A stretch of 43,637 bases of DNA from Acidobacteriaceae bacterium (GCA_025361625.1 JANYKL010000149.1:1-43637); one strand, 5' to 3'. Positions 17,829-26,128 are shown, counted from the stretch's first letter. Notes: generated by a model not told the origin, from the letters alone. A program made the numbers and translations.

Positions 17829-18135
17829 CGCCTCCTCGCATTAACAGTAAGGTTTAACTTGGATGCTATGGCCGAGCAGACCGTTCTTGTCAGGGTTCTG
17901 TGCGGTAGTAGTTGTGAGACTCCCGATTGGTAGATTTAATAATCCATTTCCTGGAGCCCAGAACACCGTGCGGAGAACATAAGCAAGAAAAGCGAGTAAA
18001 AAGAAAACCTATAAAAAAGAGGGCGTCTCATAAAGACCAGCCGCCCTCTCGAATTCAAATTCCGTTTAAAAGTTCATCGCAAGCCAAAAAAAGCAGGTTG
18101 ATGCCACGTATTTTGCGGCCAAAGACTTAGGGCAC
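17829..18135. other. Gene-poor gap before the small acidic gene
   Basis: 307 bases upstream of the acidic orphan. It holds a strong minus-strand terminator at 18013-18049 that belongs to the YtxH/HhH gene, and therefore the orphan needs its own promoter here. A plus-strand frame (17927-18130) of 67 Lys/Arg-rich residues runs across the terminator and has no SD, so I do not call it. Nothing else is recognisable. Confidence 0.5.
18013..18049 (-). terminator. Rho-independent terminator of the YtxH/HhH gene
   Basis: On the minus strand an 8-base-pair stem (AGAGGGCG with CGCCCTCT, arms 18042-18049 and 18018-18025) with a 16-base loop is followed at once by a run of Ts (18018-18013, complement of A). 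It is 87 bases past the stop at 18136. Confidence 0.8.
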
Positions 18136-18570
18136 CTAAGCACTTTCCCGCTTTTTTCTCAGTAGTTCGTCTTTGACATGCTCTAGCGTTTCTTCCGGCA
18201 ATACGCCCTCATCAAGCACTTCTTCGGCAGAAGAATAGGGACGGTGCTTCATGATTCGGGTGGCGGTGGTCTTGCCGATTCCGTTGACGCTCATGAGTTC
18301 ATGCCGGTCGGCCGAGTTGAGAACTTCAGCAATCGCTTTGCTGTCAGCATCTTGTCCCGCCGCCGCAGCTTTATCGGACGCCCTTTGGCTCTCGAAATTG
18401 AGCATGTTTGATCGAGGGGTAGCCGTCATCTCATCGCCCTTTGCCTTAATCGTTTCCTTAATCCCCGAAACCCGCCTCCAGAGAATGTTTCGCGTCTGTT
18501 CGCGCTTCACGGGCGCAAATAAAACAGCCGCCGCAGCGCCGACTCCCAGTCCCGCTAAAAATGATTTCAT
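18136..18570 (-). CDS. YtxH-like membrane anchor with C-terminal helix-hairpin-helix domain
   Basis: 144 residues. The N-terminus (MKSFLAGLGVGAAAAVLFAP) is a short membrane segment of the YtxH/gas-vesicle-like kind, followed by a charged linker with possible coil (residues 20-75). The C-terminal half (about 80-140) is a helix-hairpin-helix domain of the ComEA/HHH_3 type: LNSADRHELMSVNGIGKTTA then RIMKHRPYSSAEEVLDEGVL. Such domains bind DNA non-specifically or bring partners together. GGAGG is eight bases before the ATG and a clear terminator follows. The combination suggests a membrane-tethered DNA-binding protein, an inference. Confidence 0.72.
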   Translation of the reverse strand: MKSFLAGLGVGAAAAVLFAPVKREQTRNILWRRVSGIKETIKAKGDEMTATPRSNMLNFESQRASDKAAAAGQDADSKAIAEVLNSADRHELMSVNGIGKTTATRIMKHRPYSSAEEVLDEGVLPEETLEHVKDELLRKKRESA

Positions 18571-18706
18571 TCTTTAATCCTCCGGAAAAGTACACATCTT
18601 TAACGATCTTTGCCCAGTTGGCCGCTCTGAACCATCGGGAGCGTACCTGAGAAATGTAAGGAATAGATGGGAGGTCGGGCTCACTTCGTCAGAGAATTCC
18701 ACAACC

Positions 18707-19321
18707 TCATTGGGACGCTACTGCACCAGCCATTTCGAGTTCGATGTTCACGACCGGTTTTACTTTCAGTAAGAAGTTGCTGGGCTCTTTCATTCCCCAG
18801 CTTATGTAAGGGACCTCAAATGTGCCGGTACCCGCCCAATGATCGCCAGTCAGTTCGGCATGTACACCCGCAGTCATCTCGTGATCAGAGCCATGGATAG
18901 ACATCGTGCCACTCACCTTCACATCGCAAGGCCCTGAGCGGCTGACGTTCCCGTAAACATGTTTCGGGCGAAAGACTACTTCAGGATATTTAGCCGTCTC
19001 CAGAATTTCTCTGTGCATGCGCTTGTCGCGCGGGCCATTCCCGCTCTGGCCACTCGTAGCGATCGCAACAATTTCTCCACCGGCATCGCCCGTCGCCGGA
19101 TTGAAGTGGAACGTGCCGCCCTTTAGAAAGAAAGTCCCGTGGACGGTGTGTAGCGAAGTGTCAAGCGTCCAGTGCAAGGTTGTTTTGTCGGGATTAATCT
19201 TTAATACGACTTCTGTCGGGACGAGCGTGGCAGTCTGTCCACGTGCGGCGACGACGCCAAAACCGAGGACAGCGACCAGTGCCGCAATCCCAACGCCGTT
19301 CACCGGATGTTTTCGCAGCAT
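18707..19321 (-). CDS. YceI-family periplasmic lipocalin-like protein
   Basis: About 204 residues. The start at 19321 is chosen over 19369 because it gives a signal peptide (MLRKHPVNGVGIAALVAVLG, cleavage likely near ARG-Q) and an AGGGA five bases upstream. The body is a YceI domain: KTTLHWTLDTSLHTVHGTF, DKRMHREILETAKYPEVVF and GTMSIHGSDHEMTAGV are family signatures. YceI proteins are beta-barrels that bind amphiphilic or isoprenoid molecules in the periplasm; the ligand here is unknown. It sits 53 bases downstream of the class III aminotransferase on the same strand. Confidence 0.88.
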   Translation of the reverse strand: MLRKHPVNGVGIAALVAVLGFGVVAARGQTATLVPTEVVLKINPDKTTLHWTLDTSLHTVHGTFFLKGGTFHFNPATGDAGGEIVAIATSGQSGNGPRDKRMHREILETAKYPEVVFRPKHVYGNVSRSGPCDVKVSGTMSIHGSDHEMTAGVHAELTGDHWAGTGTFEVPYISWGMKEPSNFLLKVKPVVNIELEMAGAVASQ

Positions 19322-19374
19322 CTTTGTCCCTGAAGTAAAGCCCGCCGTTTGAAACCTTAGACCTCGCATAAAGG

Positions 19375-20757
19375 CTAAATATTTACCGAGCGGCGCATCA
19401 TGCCGAGAGCTTCTGTCCAGAACACTGGAGAAGTCTCCGCCATCTCCACCACGCCGCGTATTGCATCTACAAACTCGTCTAATTGCTGAGTGCTCACGGT
19501 AAGAGGTGGCGCAGCTTTCAATACCATAAAGTTATTTCCGCAGATTTGCGTAAGGATATTCTTCTCGCGAAACATTCGCATCACCACAATTTGCCCAAAC
19601 ATCGCCGGATGAACTTTACGGAATGTTTCGTATAACGCCCTGAATGCCAGTTTCTTCGGAGGCACGAATTCGATACCGTTCAACAATCCCATTCCGCGAA
19701 CTTCTTTCACCATATCGAAAGGCGCCAGCGCGCGGCGCAATTGGGCGCGAAAAACTTCACCAAGTGCAAGCGCGCGCACTCCCAGTTCTTCGCGCTCGAG
19801 AACGTCCAGCGCCGCCAGTCCGGCCCGCATCGATAAACTGTTTTCGCTGAAGGTCGAGGTATGAACGATCGCACGTCTTAGCGATGAGAAAACAGCGCGG
19901 TAAATCTTCTCCGTCATCAACACCGCGCCAACCGGCATGAGGCCGCCACTCAGCGCCTTTGCCAAAATAACCATGTCGGGCTCAACCTCAAATTGGTGAG
20001 CGGCTAGAAAAGTTCCGGTGCGAAACATTCCCGTCTGCACTTCATCGAAAATTAAAAGCGTCCCGGTCTTTCGACACAACTTCTGAGCCGCCTGTAGATA
20101 GGCGCGCGTCGGAACCTGGATGCCGCCCTCAGCTTGTAACGGCTCAACCACAAAGGCCGCTTGGGCTTTTCCGCTAAGTGCCTGATCCAGAGCCTGAATA
20201 TCGCCAAATTGAATTCCGGTCGTGTCATTAAGGAGAGGGCCAAATCGTTCCCGCCAAAAGGCATCGTTCATCAGCGAGAGCGCGCCGTTTGTCAAACCAT
20301 GAAAACTGCTTTTCGCATACGCGATTCCACTTCGCGCAGTTGTAGCGCGCGCAAACTTAATCGCCGCCTCCACTCCTTCGCTTCCACTACTGCAAAATGA
20401 AACCTTCTCCAGTCCGCCACCCGCCAATGTGCAGAGGCGCCGGGCGAGATCGCCCGCAATCTCGGGTACGTGGCTTTGCAACATCGCAGGTCCGCTGCGA
20501 TCCAATTCGTCTTTTAACGCTTGAATGATATAGGGATGATTGTGGCCGGTGTTATGCACGCAGTATCCCGCCAAAAAGTCGAGGATGCGGCGGCCATCTT
20601 TTGTGAACAGTTCACAATCAAGGCAACGCTCGTACTCAACATTCATTCCCAATAAATTAAGCAGAGAAACCCACTGTGGATTGACATATTCGGCATAACT
20701 GGAGGCTGAAGATGAGAGTGTTTGCAGCGTTTCAGAAGCGACTGATGTGGTTGCCAT
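19375..20757 (-). CDS. Class III PLP-dependent aminotransferase (ornithine/HpnO-like)
   Basis: 460 residues. PLP-binding features: SSGSEGVEAAIKFAR, catalytic-region Asp in LLIFDEVQTGMFRTG, and the Schiff-base Lys in VILAKALSGG. Length and motifs place it with class III omega-aminotransferases such as ornithine, putrescine and acetylornithine aminotransferases. The HpnO-type enzyme that makes aminobacteriohopanetriol is another candidate, but no other hopanoid gene is visible here. No SD stands out before the ATG. Its exact substrate is open. Confidence 0.85.
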   Translation of the reverse strand: MATTSVASETLQTLSSSASSYAEYVNPQWVSLLNLLGMNVEYERCLDCELFTKDGRRILDFLAGYCVHNTGHNHPYIIQALKDELDRSGPAMLQSHVPEIAGDLARRLCTLAGGGLEKVSFCSSGSEGVEAAIKFARATTARSGIAYAKSSFHGLTNGALSLMNDAFWRERFGPLLNDTTGIQFGDIQALDQALSGKAQAAFVVEPLQAEGGIQVPTRAYLQAAQKLCRKTGTLLIFDEVQTGMFRTGTFLAAHQFEVEPDMVILAKALSGGLMPVGAVLMTEKIYRAVFSSLRRAIVHTSTFSENSLSMRAGLAALDVLEREELGVRALALGEVFRAQLRRALAPFDMVKEVRGMGLLNGIEFVPPKKLAFRALYETFRKVHPAMFGQIVVMRMFREKNILTQICGNNFMVLKAAPPLTVSTQQLDEFVDAIRGVVEMAETSPVFWTEALGMMRRSVNI

Positions 20758-20907
20758 GAGTTATGAGGTCAGATGCGATGCCGAACAGCGGAGATGCACC
20801 CGCGGCAACCGCGATAAGGGCACCGCCGACATACAATTCTTTACGGAACAGCGAGGCTCGTCTTTTTTGTTCCCCCGTTTCTCGCCTCTCTTCTTCTCCT
20901 TCCGCAA

Positions 20908-21642
20908 TTACTGGGGATACCACTCAAGCGTACGGACCTCGATGCCGCTACCTTCCAGCCCTTTTTTGAAGACTGAAAGATTGGAGCCGCGATAGTGATA
21001 GGGAATCACGATTTTCGGATGAAACGCTTTCACCGCTTCCGCGGCCTCGTTCGGAGGCATGGTATAAGGCAAATTCATGCAGACGAAAGCGACGTCGATA
21101 TTTTTCAGCGCGCGCATCTCTGGCACGCCTTCGGTATCTCCCGAAAAGTAGAAGCGCTTTCCGCCATAGGTGAGGACGTACCCGTTCCCACGCCCTTTAT
21201 CGTGATAAAGCTTTCCGGCGGATGGTCCGCGCACCAGGTTATAGGCAGGAATCGCTTCGATCGTCCAGCCCTGCCAGGTCTTGCTCTCACCGTTTGAAAT
21301 CGGCTTGGCGGTAGTCACCGTGGCAACCACCGCTGGCGGTGCAAAAATTTCGGTTCCGCTCTTGCTGACCGCCGCCTCCGATGCCGGATCCATGTGGTCG
21401 GGATGAATGTCGGTCACCAGGATCAAGTCGGCCTTTGGCATGGAGTTGGAGTCGAGCTTTGCAGGCTTGGCAGGATCGAGATAGATCGTTTTCCCGCCAG
21501 CCTCAATCAACGTGCTTGCGTGATAGATAGGCGTAATCTTCACATCTCCCGCAGCGGTCTCAAAGGTCTGTGTATCCGTGGAGGCAAAAACCGGAACTGC
21601 GAGGGCGAACAATAAACCGGCAATAGCGGCAAATATTTTCAT
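20908..21642 (-). CDS. Exported metallo-beta-lactamase fold hydrolase
   Basis: 244 residues. Signal peptide MKIFAAIAGLLFALAVPVFA. The body is an MBL-fold hydrolase of the UlaG/L-ascorbate-lactonase-like group: HASTLIEAGGKTIYLDP, VTDIHPDHMDP, KRFYFSGDTEG and KIVIPYHY. The metal motif reads DIHPDH where the superfamily usually has HxHxDH, so the first His is Asp. Downstream His and Asp ligands (GDT, YHY) are kept. Probably a periplasmic metal-dependent hydrolase; substrate unknown. It lies upstream of the aminotransferase on the same strand with a 150-base gap. Confidence 0.85.
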   Translation of the reverse strand: MKIFAAIAGLLFALAVPVFASTDTQTFETAAGDVKITPIYHASTLIEAGGKTIYLDPAKPAKLDSNSMPKADLILVTDIHPDHMDPASEAAVSKSGTEIFAPPAVVATVTTAKPISNGESKTWQGWTIEAIPAYNLVRGPSAGKLYHDKGRGNGYVLTYGGKRFYFSGDTEGVPEMRALKNIDVAFVCMNLPYTMPPNEAAEAVKAFHPKIVIPYHYRGSNLSVFKKGLEGSGIEVRTLEWYPQ

Positions 21643-21786
21643 GATCCGTCTAGCTTACAAAAGTCCCCCGGTCGCCGTCCAACGTTTCGCTCTCCCTGGG
21701 GACGGCATGGGCACAGGGATGCAAGTAGGGCGAATCGCCTTCGTTCAGGATGGCTCTTGGAACGACATTTGAACGATTGCGCTCCA

Positions 21787-21828
21787 ATCTCAAAGGCTTG
21801 TTGCAAGCTCTAAAAGGCTTGATGCACG
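21787..21828. repeat. 21-base imperfect tandem duplication in the MBL-egtB divergent gap
   Basis: Two 21-base units (21787-21807 and 21808-21828) share AAAGGCTTG(T/A)TGCA. They lie in the 430-base divergent region between the MBL gene (minus) and egtB (plus). The rest of this gap is AT-rich around 21830-21910 without a clear promoter. Confidence 0.55.
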
Positions 21829-21989
21829 TCTAAACCTAGTAAAACGTGATATTTGCGGACTCTTTTCGCTTCAAAAATTTCATCAAAAAAAGCCGTTTCA
21901 GAGCGACCGCCTCAAAAGCTTTCACATCTAACCATCCGCCGACTATGGTAGACAGCGCCGGCCTGTTGGGTTGGAACTAGAATTGCGCC

Positions 21990-22054
21990 ATCCATCGATG
22001 CTAGCGATCAATGATTCTAGTAATCCATGATTCTAGTGATCAATGATGCTAGCT
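21990..22054. repeat. Four-copy 16-base tandem array upstream of egtB
   Basis: Four near-copies with consensus ATC(A/C)ATGATTCTAGTG: 21990-22006 (17 bases), 22007-22022, 22023-22038 and 22039-22054. The array ends 18 bases before the egtB ATG and is close to its SD (GGAG at 22063). CTAG, normally rare, recurs in every unit. Operator array, transcript structure or slippage product; the sequence alone does not decide. Confidence 0.75.
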
Positions 22055-22072
22055 CGCAGCTTGGAGTAGACA

Positions 22073-23464
22073 ATGCCAGTCGCGGAAAGAAATATCGCCT
22101 CTTCCCACCCCCTGCTCGAGCGATTGGCAGACGCCCGTCAAAAAAGTGATGCGCTTTTTTCCCTCGTTCAGGAACAATTTCTCTATGAACGTCCAATTCC
22201 AGAGCGTCACCGCATCGTCTTCTACATCGGTCATCTCGAAGCTTTCGATTGGAATTTGCTGAACGAAAGTATCGCTCGCGTGGAGAGCACTCATCCCGAG
22301 TTTGACCGCCTCTTTGCTTTTGGAATCGATCCAGCTGGCGACGGGCTGCCGACCGACGTCCCCTCGGACTGGCCCACGCTCGAAGCAGTTCGAGCCTACG
22401 TTTCCAACATACGGAGCGCCCTTGATCAGCATTTAGAGAAAGCCATGTTAGAGAAAGCAATGATTAACCCGGAAGCTGCCGGTCGCGATGGCTTCCCGCT
22501 TGCGACACTCCTCAACGTGGCGGTGGAGCACCGGTTGATGCATGTGGAGACTCTTGCATACATGCTGCATCAATTGCCGTCGACCATGAAAATTAATCCC
22601 ACCAGCCACCAAAGAAATCTTCGAGACGTCAGCGGAATTGCGATTGAGCCCGACACCGTCGCCGTGCCCGCAGGAGTTGTAACCCTCGGCCTGCCTCGCA
22701 ACTCTAGCGATTTCGGATCGGATAACGTTTTTGGATGGGATAACGAGTTCGAAGCCAACACCCAGGAGGTTTTAGGATTCACCATCGACAAGTACAAAGT
22801 GACAAACGGTCAGTACCTGGAATTCATGGCCGCGGGCGGCTACGAAAAGCCCATGTTCTGGACCGATGAAGACTGGGAGTGGAAGTCTTCCAACGGAATG
22901 AATCATCCGGCATTCTGGCGAAAAGAGGACGACCGGTGGTACTACACGACTATGTTTGATCAAGTGCCGCTGCCCTTGGACTGGCCGGTATATCTGAGCC
23001 AGGCGGAAGCGTCGGCCTACGCAAATTGGGCAGGGAAGTGTCTTCCGACCGAGGCCGAGTGGCAGCATGCTGCTTACGGAACTCGTGAAGGGAATGAGCG
23101 CCCATTTCCCTGGGGAGATCAGGCGGCAGACTCGCCATCCGCGAAAAATCTTGGAAATTTCGATTTGCGCAACTGGGACCCGACTCCGGTCAATGCCTTT
23201 CCCGAAGGTCAAAGCGCTTTCGGAGTTCATGACATGATGGGCAACGGATGGGAATGGACGTCAAGCGTATTCGCGCCGTTCCCCGGATTCAAGCCCTTCT
23301 CGTTCTACGAGGGCTACTCCGCCAATTTTTTTGATGGAAAACATTTTGTGATGAAGGGCGGCTCGGCACGAACCGCCGCATGTATGTTGCGAAGGTCGTT
23401 TCGTAACTGGTTCCAGGCGCACTATCAGTACGTATACGCGGGCTTTCGGTGTGTCAGCCGTTAG
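22073..23464 (+). CDS. egtB: EgtB-like hercynine sulfoxide synthase (DinB plus FGE domain)
   Basis: 463 residues. Residues about 10-165 form a DinB-like four-helix domain with the iron site: His54 (YIGHLEAFDW) and the HX3HXE motif H153-RLM-H157-V-E159. About 190-463 is the FGE/SUMF1 domain with QYLEFMAAGGYEKPMFW, WPVYLSQAEASAYANWAGK and MMGNGWEWTSSVF. EgtB joins hercynine to a thiol donor with oxygen and iron. The adjacent egtD provides hercynine. A 15-base in-frame duplication encodes LEKAM-LEKAM (about 121-130). GGAG precedes the ATG. OvoA-type specificity is the main alternative. Confidence 0.88.
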   Translation: MPVAERNIASSHPLLERLADARQKSDALFSLVQEQFLYERPIPERHRIVFYIGHLEAFDWNLLNESIARVESTHPEFDRLFAFGIDPAGDGLPTDVPSDWPTLEAVRAYVSNIRSALDQHLEKAMLEKAMINPEAAGRDGFPLATLLNVAVEHRLMHVETLAYMLHQLPSTMKINPTSHQRNLRDVSGIAIEPDTVAVPAGVVTLGLPRNSSDFGSDNVFGWDNEFEANTQEVLGFTIDKYKVTNGQYLEFMAAGGYEKPMFWTDEDWEWKSSNGMNHPAFWRKEDDRWYYTTMFDQVPLPLDWPVYLSQAEASAYANWAGKCLPTEAEWQHAAYGTREGNERPFPWGDQAADSPSAKNLGNFDLRNWDPTPVNAFPEGQSAFGVHDMMGNGWEWTSSVFAPFPGFKPFSFYEGYSANFFDGKHFVMKGGSARTAACMLRRSFRNWFQAHYQYVYAGFRCVSR

Positions 23465-23521
23465 TTTGCTGTTGGGTTATTTCGCTATCGGGCTAGTATT
23501 GGTAAGGCCAAGGGGTGACAA

Positions 23522-24487
23522 ATGCTGGTTCACGCGATCAACAATGCGGCTTATGAATTCGCCTCCGACGTACGCGCCGGACTGACCAAACTGGGGCAAA
23601 AAGAGCTTTCGTCGAAATATCTCTACGACGACGTCGGCTCTGCCTTGTTCGAAGTCATCAGCCACTTGCCTGAGTATGGGTTGACGCGGGCGGATGAGCG
23701 TTTGTTGCAAAGCCACGCCGACGAGATCGTGCAGCGTCTTGACGCTCCGGTCGCGGTCGCCGAACTCGGCAGCGGCAGCGGGAAGAAGACCCGCTACATT
23801 CTGCAAGCGCTCAGCCGATGGCAGAGAACTTTTTATTACCCTGTCGAAATTTCTCGATCGGCGCTTGCCATGTGTGAGCGTGAGTTGAGCGACATCGATT
23901 CCATCAGCATCGTCGGATTTGAACGCGAGTACCTCGACGGATTACTTGAAGTCGCCGCCCACAGGCAGCGCAACCAGCATCTCTTTGTTTTGTTCCTCGG
24001 CAGCACCATCGGAAATTTTGATCGCGTCGCAGGGACGGAATTCTTACGCGAAGTGCGCAGCATTCTGCAACCGGGCGATTCTCTTCTTCTCGGAACAGAT
24101 TTGCTCAAGCCCGAATCGCAGCTGCTAAAGGCGTACAACGATGAAGTCGGAGTGACGGCGGCCTTCAATTTAAATATTCTTGCCCGCATCAATCGAGAGC
24201 TGGACGCGAATTTTGATTTGAAGCAGTTCGAACATATATCAAAAATCAACCGTGAGGCCCGCAGCGTCGAGATGCACCTGCAGTCGAAGCGCCGGCAAAC
24301 CGTGCGCGTGCCGGCAGCGGATTTGCGGGTTGAGTTTGAAGAGGGCGAAACGATCTGGACGGAAAGCAGCCACAAATACCTGGCGCAAGAGCCCTTCGAG
24401 ATGGCGAAGACAGCCGGCTTTATCTGTCAGGCACAATGGATTGATGAGCAATGGCCGTTCGCCGAAAACCTTTTCATCGCCCAGTAG
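23522..24487 (+). CDS. egtD: L-histidine N-alpha-methyltransferase EgtD
   Basis: 321 residues, the family length. EgtD trimethylates histidine to hercynine with S-adenosylmethionine. Visible: SSKYLYDDVGSALFEVISHL then PEYGLTRADERLL (about 30-62), diagnostic for EgtD; SAM motif I AELGSGSGKKT (80-90); FVLFLGSTIGNFD and LLLGTDLLKPESQLLKAYND, which form the histidine and SAM pocket in the family. The C-terminus with EEGETIWTESSHKY is also typical. It starts 57 bases after egtB on the same strand. Confidence 0.93.
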   Translation: MLVHAINNAAYEFASDVRAGLTKLGQKELSSKYLYDDVGSALFEVISHLPEYGLTRADERLLQSHADEIVQRLDAPVAVAELGSGSGKKTRYILQALSRWQRTFYYPVEISRSALAMCERELSDIDSISIVGFEREYLDGLLEVAAHRQRNQHLFVLFLGSTIGNFDRVAGTEFLREVRSILQPGDSLLLGTDLLKPESQLLKAYNDEVGVTAAFNLNILARINRELDANFDLKQFEHISKINREARSVEMHLQSKRRQTVRVPAADLRVEFEEGETIWTESSHKYLAQEPFEMAKTAGFICQAQWIDEQWPFAENLFIAQ

Positions 24488-24551
24488 GAAAATGTCGACT
24501 ACACGCAGGAGCGCAATCTCCGCTGCTGTCAGCAATCATGTTGAGCAACTT

Positions 24552-24779
24552 CTACGATCGCGCCGGTGCTTCATTCCGCCACGCCCTGATATTCATGCAG
24601 CTGAGCGCGATGCAGAAAAGATTTGCAGGAATGAATCCCAACTGCGCTGTCTTGACTCCAATGATGCACATGATGACGCAGTTCAACGTCGCCAGAAGCC
24701 AGCCTTGCCAATGATGGCGGCCAACGAGAACGGTTGACGTGATCGTCAGAACACACGACACATAATCAAGCCTGAACAC
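24552..24779 (-). CDS. Small two- to three-helix membrane protein, possibly PnuC-like
   Basis: 75 residues from a GTG at 24779 that has GGAGG ten bases upstream; an ATG at 24803 would add eight residues but has no SD. Two or three short hydrophobic segments lie around LVGRHHWQGWLLATLNCVIM and FIPANLFCIALSCMNIRAW. The G-R-x-x-W-x-G-W and final W-R-N patterns recall half-size PnuC/nicotinamide-riboside-transporter-like proteins, from memory only. It lies tail-to-tail with egtD and no partner is visible. Confidence 0.5.
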   Translation of the reverse strand: MFRLDYVSCVLTITSTVLVGRHHWQGWLLATLNCVIMCIIGVKTAQLGFIPANLFCIALSCMNIRAWRNEAPARS

Positions 24780-25005
24780 GACTAAAATGCCTCCGCAACT
24801 CATTGTGCTGGAGAGTCGCCGGTTTTTGAATGATCTTAGGGATCGTTACCGTAACGAAGGTCACGAATGGGCTGAAAGCATGGCCCCACGCCGCTTTCGC
24901 AGAGATAGGTATCGCAAAGGTCGGTGCACTTCTGGTGTTCCAATGACCTGAGATCCGGACAGGCCACGCTGTCAATGAGAATAGCGGGAAGAATAAGGAG
25001 AAATC

Positions 25006-25278
25006 ATGAAAGAAGAATGTACTCACCTCGACCAGATCAAAGTGCGGTCCACCGACAAACACGTTTGCGAAGAATGCGTAAAAACCGGGGACAAGTGGGT
25101 CCACTTGCGCATGTGCCTGGTATGCGGAAAAGTCGGCTGCTGCGACTCTTCGAAGAACACGCATGCGACCAAACATTTCCATTCGACAAAACATCCGGTC
25201 ATGCGATCAGTCGAACGCGGCGAGTCTTGGGTCTGGTGCTATATCGACGAGATTCAAGCGGGTGAGATCACAGCCTAG
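25006..25278 (+). CDS. UBP-type zinc finger protein
   Basis: 90 residues that are almost entirely a UBP-type zinc finger: CTHL, HVCEECVKTGDKWVHLRMCL, VCGKVGCCDSSKNTHATKHF, then HSTKHPVMRSVE and WVWCYIDE. The Cys/His ligands of the domain are all present. In eukaryotes the fold binds the ubiquitin C-terminus; bacterial versions are widespread and of unknown role. A perfect AGGAG six bases before the ATG. It is followed by an SDR 74 bases on, and the pair may be one unit. Confidence 0.9.
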   Translation: MKEECTHLDQIKVRSTDKHVCEECVKTGDKWVHLRMCLVCGKVGCCDSSKNTHATKHFHSTKHPVMRSVERGESWVWCYIDEIQAGEITA

Positions 25279-25352
25279 TAGACCTTCAGAGTTACTGGGG
25301 CTTTTTCAGCGTAGTCTGCATAAGGCGAAATCCGAGTAACGCGAAAACAAAT

Positions 25353-26072
25353 ATGGATCAACGATTCTTAGGGAAGGTCGCTGTAATTGCCGGCGGCACC
25401 GGGGGCTTGGGGCGAGCGGTAAGCCGAGCCTTTCTTGCTGCAGGTGCAAGAGTCATTGCCACCTACCGAAATCAGAATGAATTCGATACCCTCAAGGCCG
25501 ACGCGGGAGCCGCAGGATCATCGCTCGCCGGTTGGAAGGTGGATGTCACGGATGAAAACGACGTCCGCCAGTTTACCGACAAAGTCATTGCTGAATATGG
25601 CCGCATCGACATCTTGGTTAACGCGGTCGGTGCTTTTGCGGGCGGCACCAACCTGTGGGATACGCAACCGAAGACCTTCGATCAGATGCTGGCCCTTAAC
25701 CTGCGCTCCGGCTATGTCCAGGCGCGAGCGGTGGTCCCGACGATGCTTGAGCAGAAATCTGGTGTCATCATAAGCATCGCGTCCAAGGCTGCTGTTGACC
25801 ACGGCGCAGGAGCATCCGCTTATGTGGCCTCGAAAGCTGGCGTTGTCGCTTTGATGGATTCGCTCGCCGCAGAGGTAAAGGGAAGAGGCCTGCGGGTCAA
25901 TTCGATTCTTCCGAGCATTATCGACACCGAAGCGAATCGTAAGGCCATGCCCAGCGCCGACTTCGCCACATGGCCGAAACCGGATGACATCGCGCGGGTC
26001 ATCCTATTTTTGTGTAGCGATGAAGGGAAATTGATACACGGCGCCTCGATTCCGGTGTACGGCGAGACCTAA
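25353..26072 (+). CDS. SDR-family oxidoreductase
   Basis: 239 residues, classical short-chain dehydrogenase size. Rossmann glycine motif GGTGGLG (14-20), NAG-equivalent VNAVGAFAGG, catalytic Ser in ISIASKA and the YxxxK of AYVASK. The acidic residue that selects NAD is not apparent and the loop after strand 2 reads ATYRNQNE, with Arg favouring NADP(H). Similar to FabG-like 3-oxoacyl-ACP reductases, but the substrate is not set. A strong terminator follows. Confidence 0.88.
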   Translation: MDQRFLGKVAVIAGGTGGLGRAVSRAFLAAGARVIATYRNQNEFDTLKADAGAAGSSLAGWKVDVTDENDVRQFTDKVIAEYGRIDILVNAVGAFAGGTNLWDTQPKTFDQMLALNLRSGYVQARAVVPTMLEQKSGVIISIASKAAVDHGAGASAYVASKAGVVALMDSLAAEVKGRGLRVNSILPSIIDTEANRKAMPSADFATWPKPDDIARVILFLCSDEGKLIHGASIPVYGET

Positions 26073-26094
26073 TCATGTTCACCGGATCATCCTA

Positions 26095-26128
26095 GGGTGC
26101 AAGCGGAGACGACGGCACCCGTTTTTTT
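26095..26128 (+). terminator. Rho-independent terminator after the SDR gene
   Basis: A 6-base-pair stem (GGGTGC at 26095-26100 with GCACCC at 26115-26120) is followed by G and a run of seven T (26122-26128). It is 22 bases past the SDR stop. Confidence 0.8.

Noticed and set aside
17927-18130. 67-residue Lys/Arg-rich plus frame
   Set aside because: Crosses a strong minus-strand terminator hairpin and has no SD.
20732-20923. 63-residue minus frame with a hydrophobic middle, overlapping the aminotransferase start
   Set aside because: Overlaps the aminotransferase start by 26 bases and the MBL end; no homology recalled. The purine-rich run upstream is part of the MBL gene end.
21990-22054. CRISPR-like array
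   Set aside because: Units are 16 bases, directly abutting, with no spacers and no cas genes.
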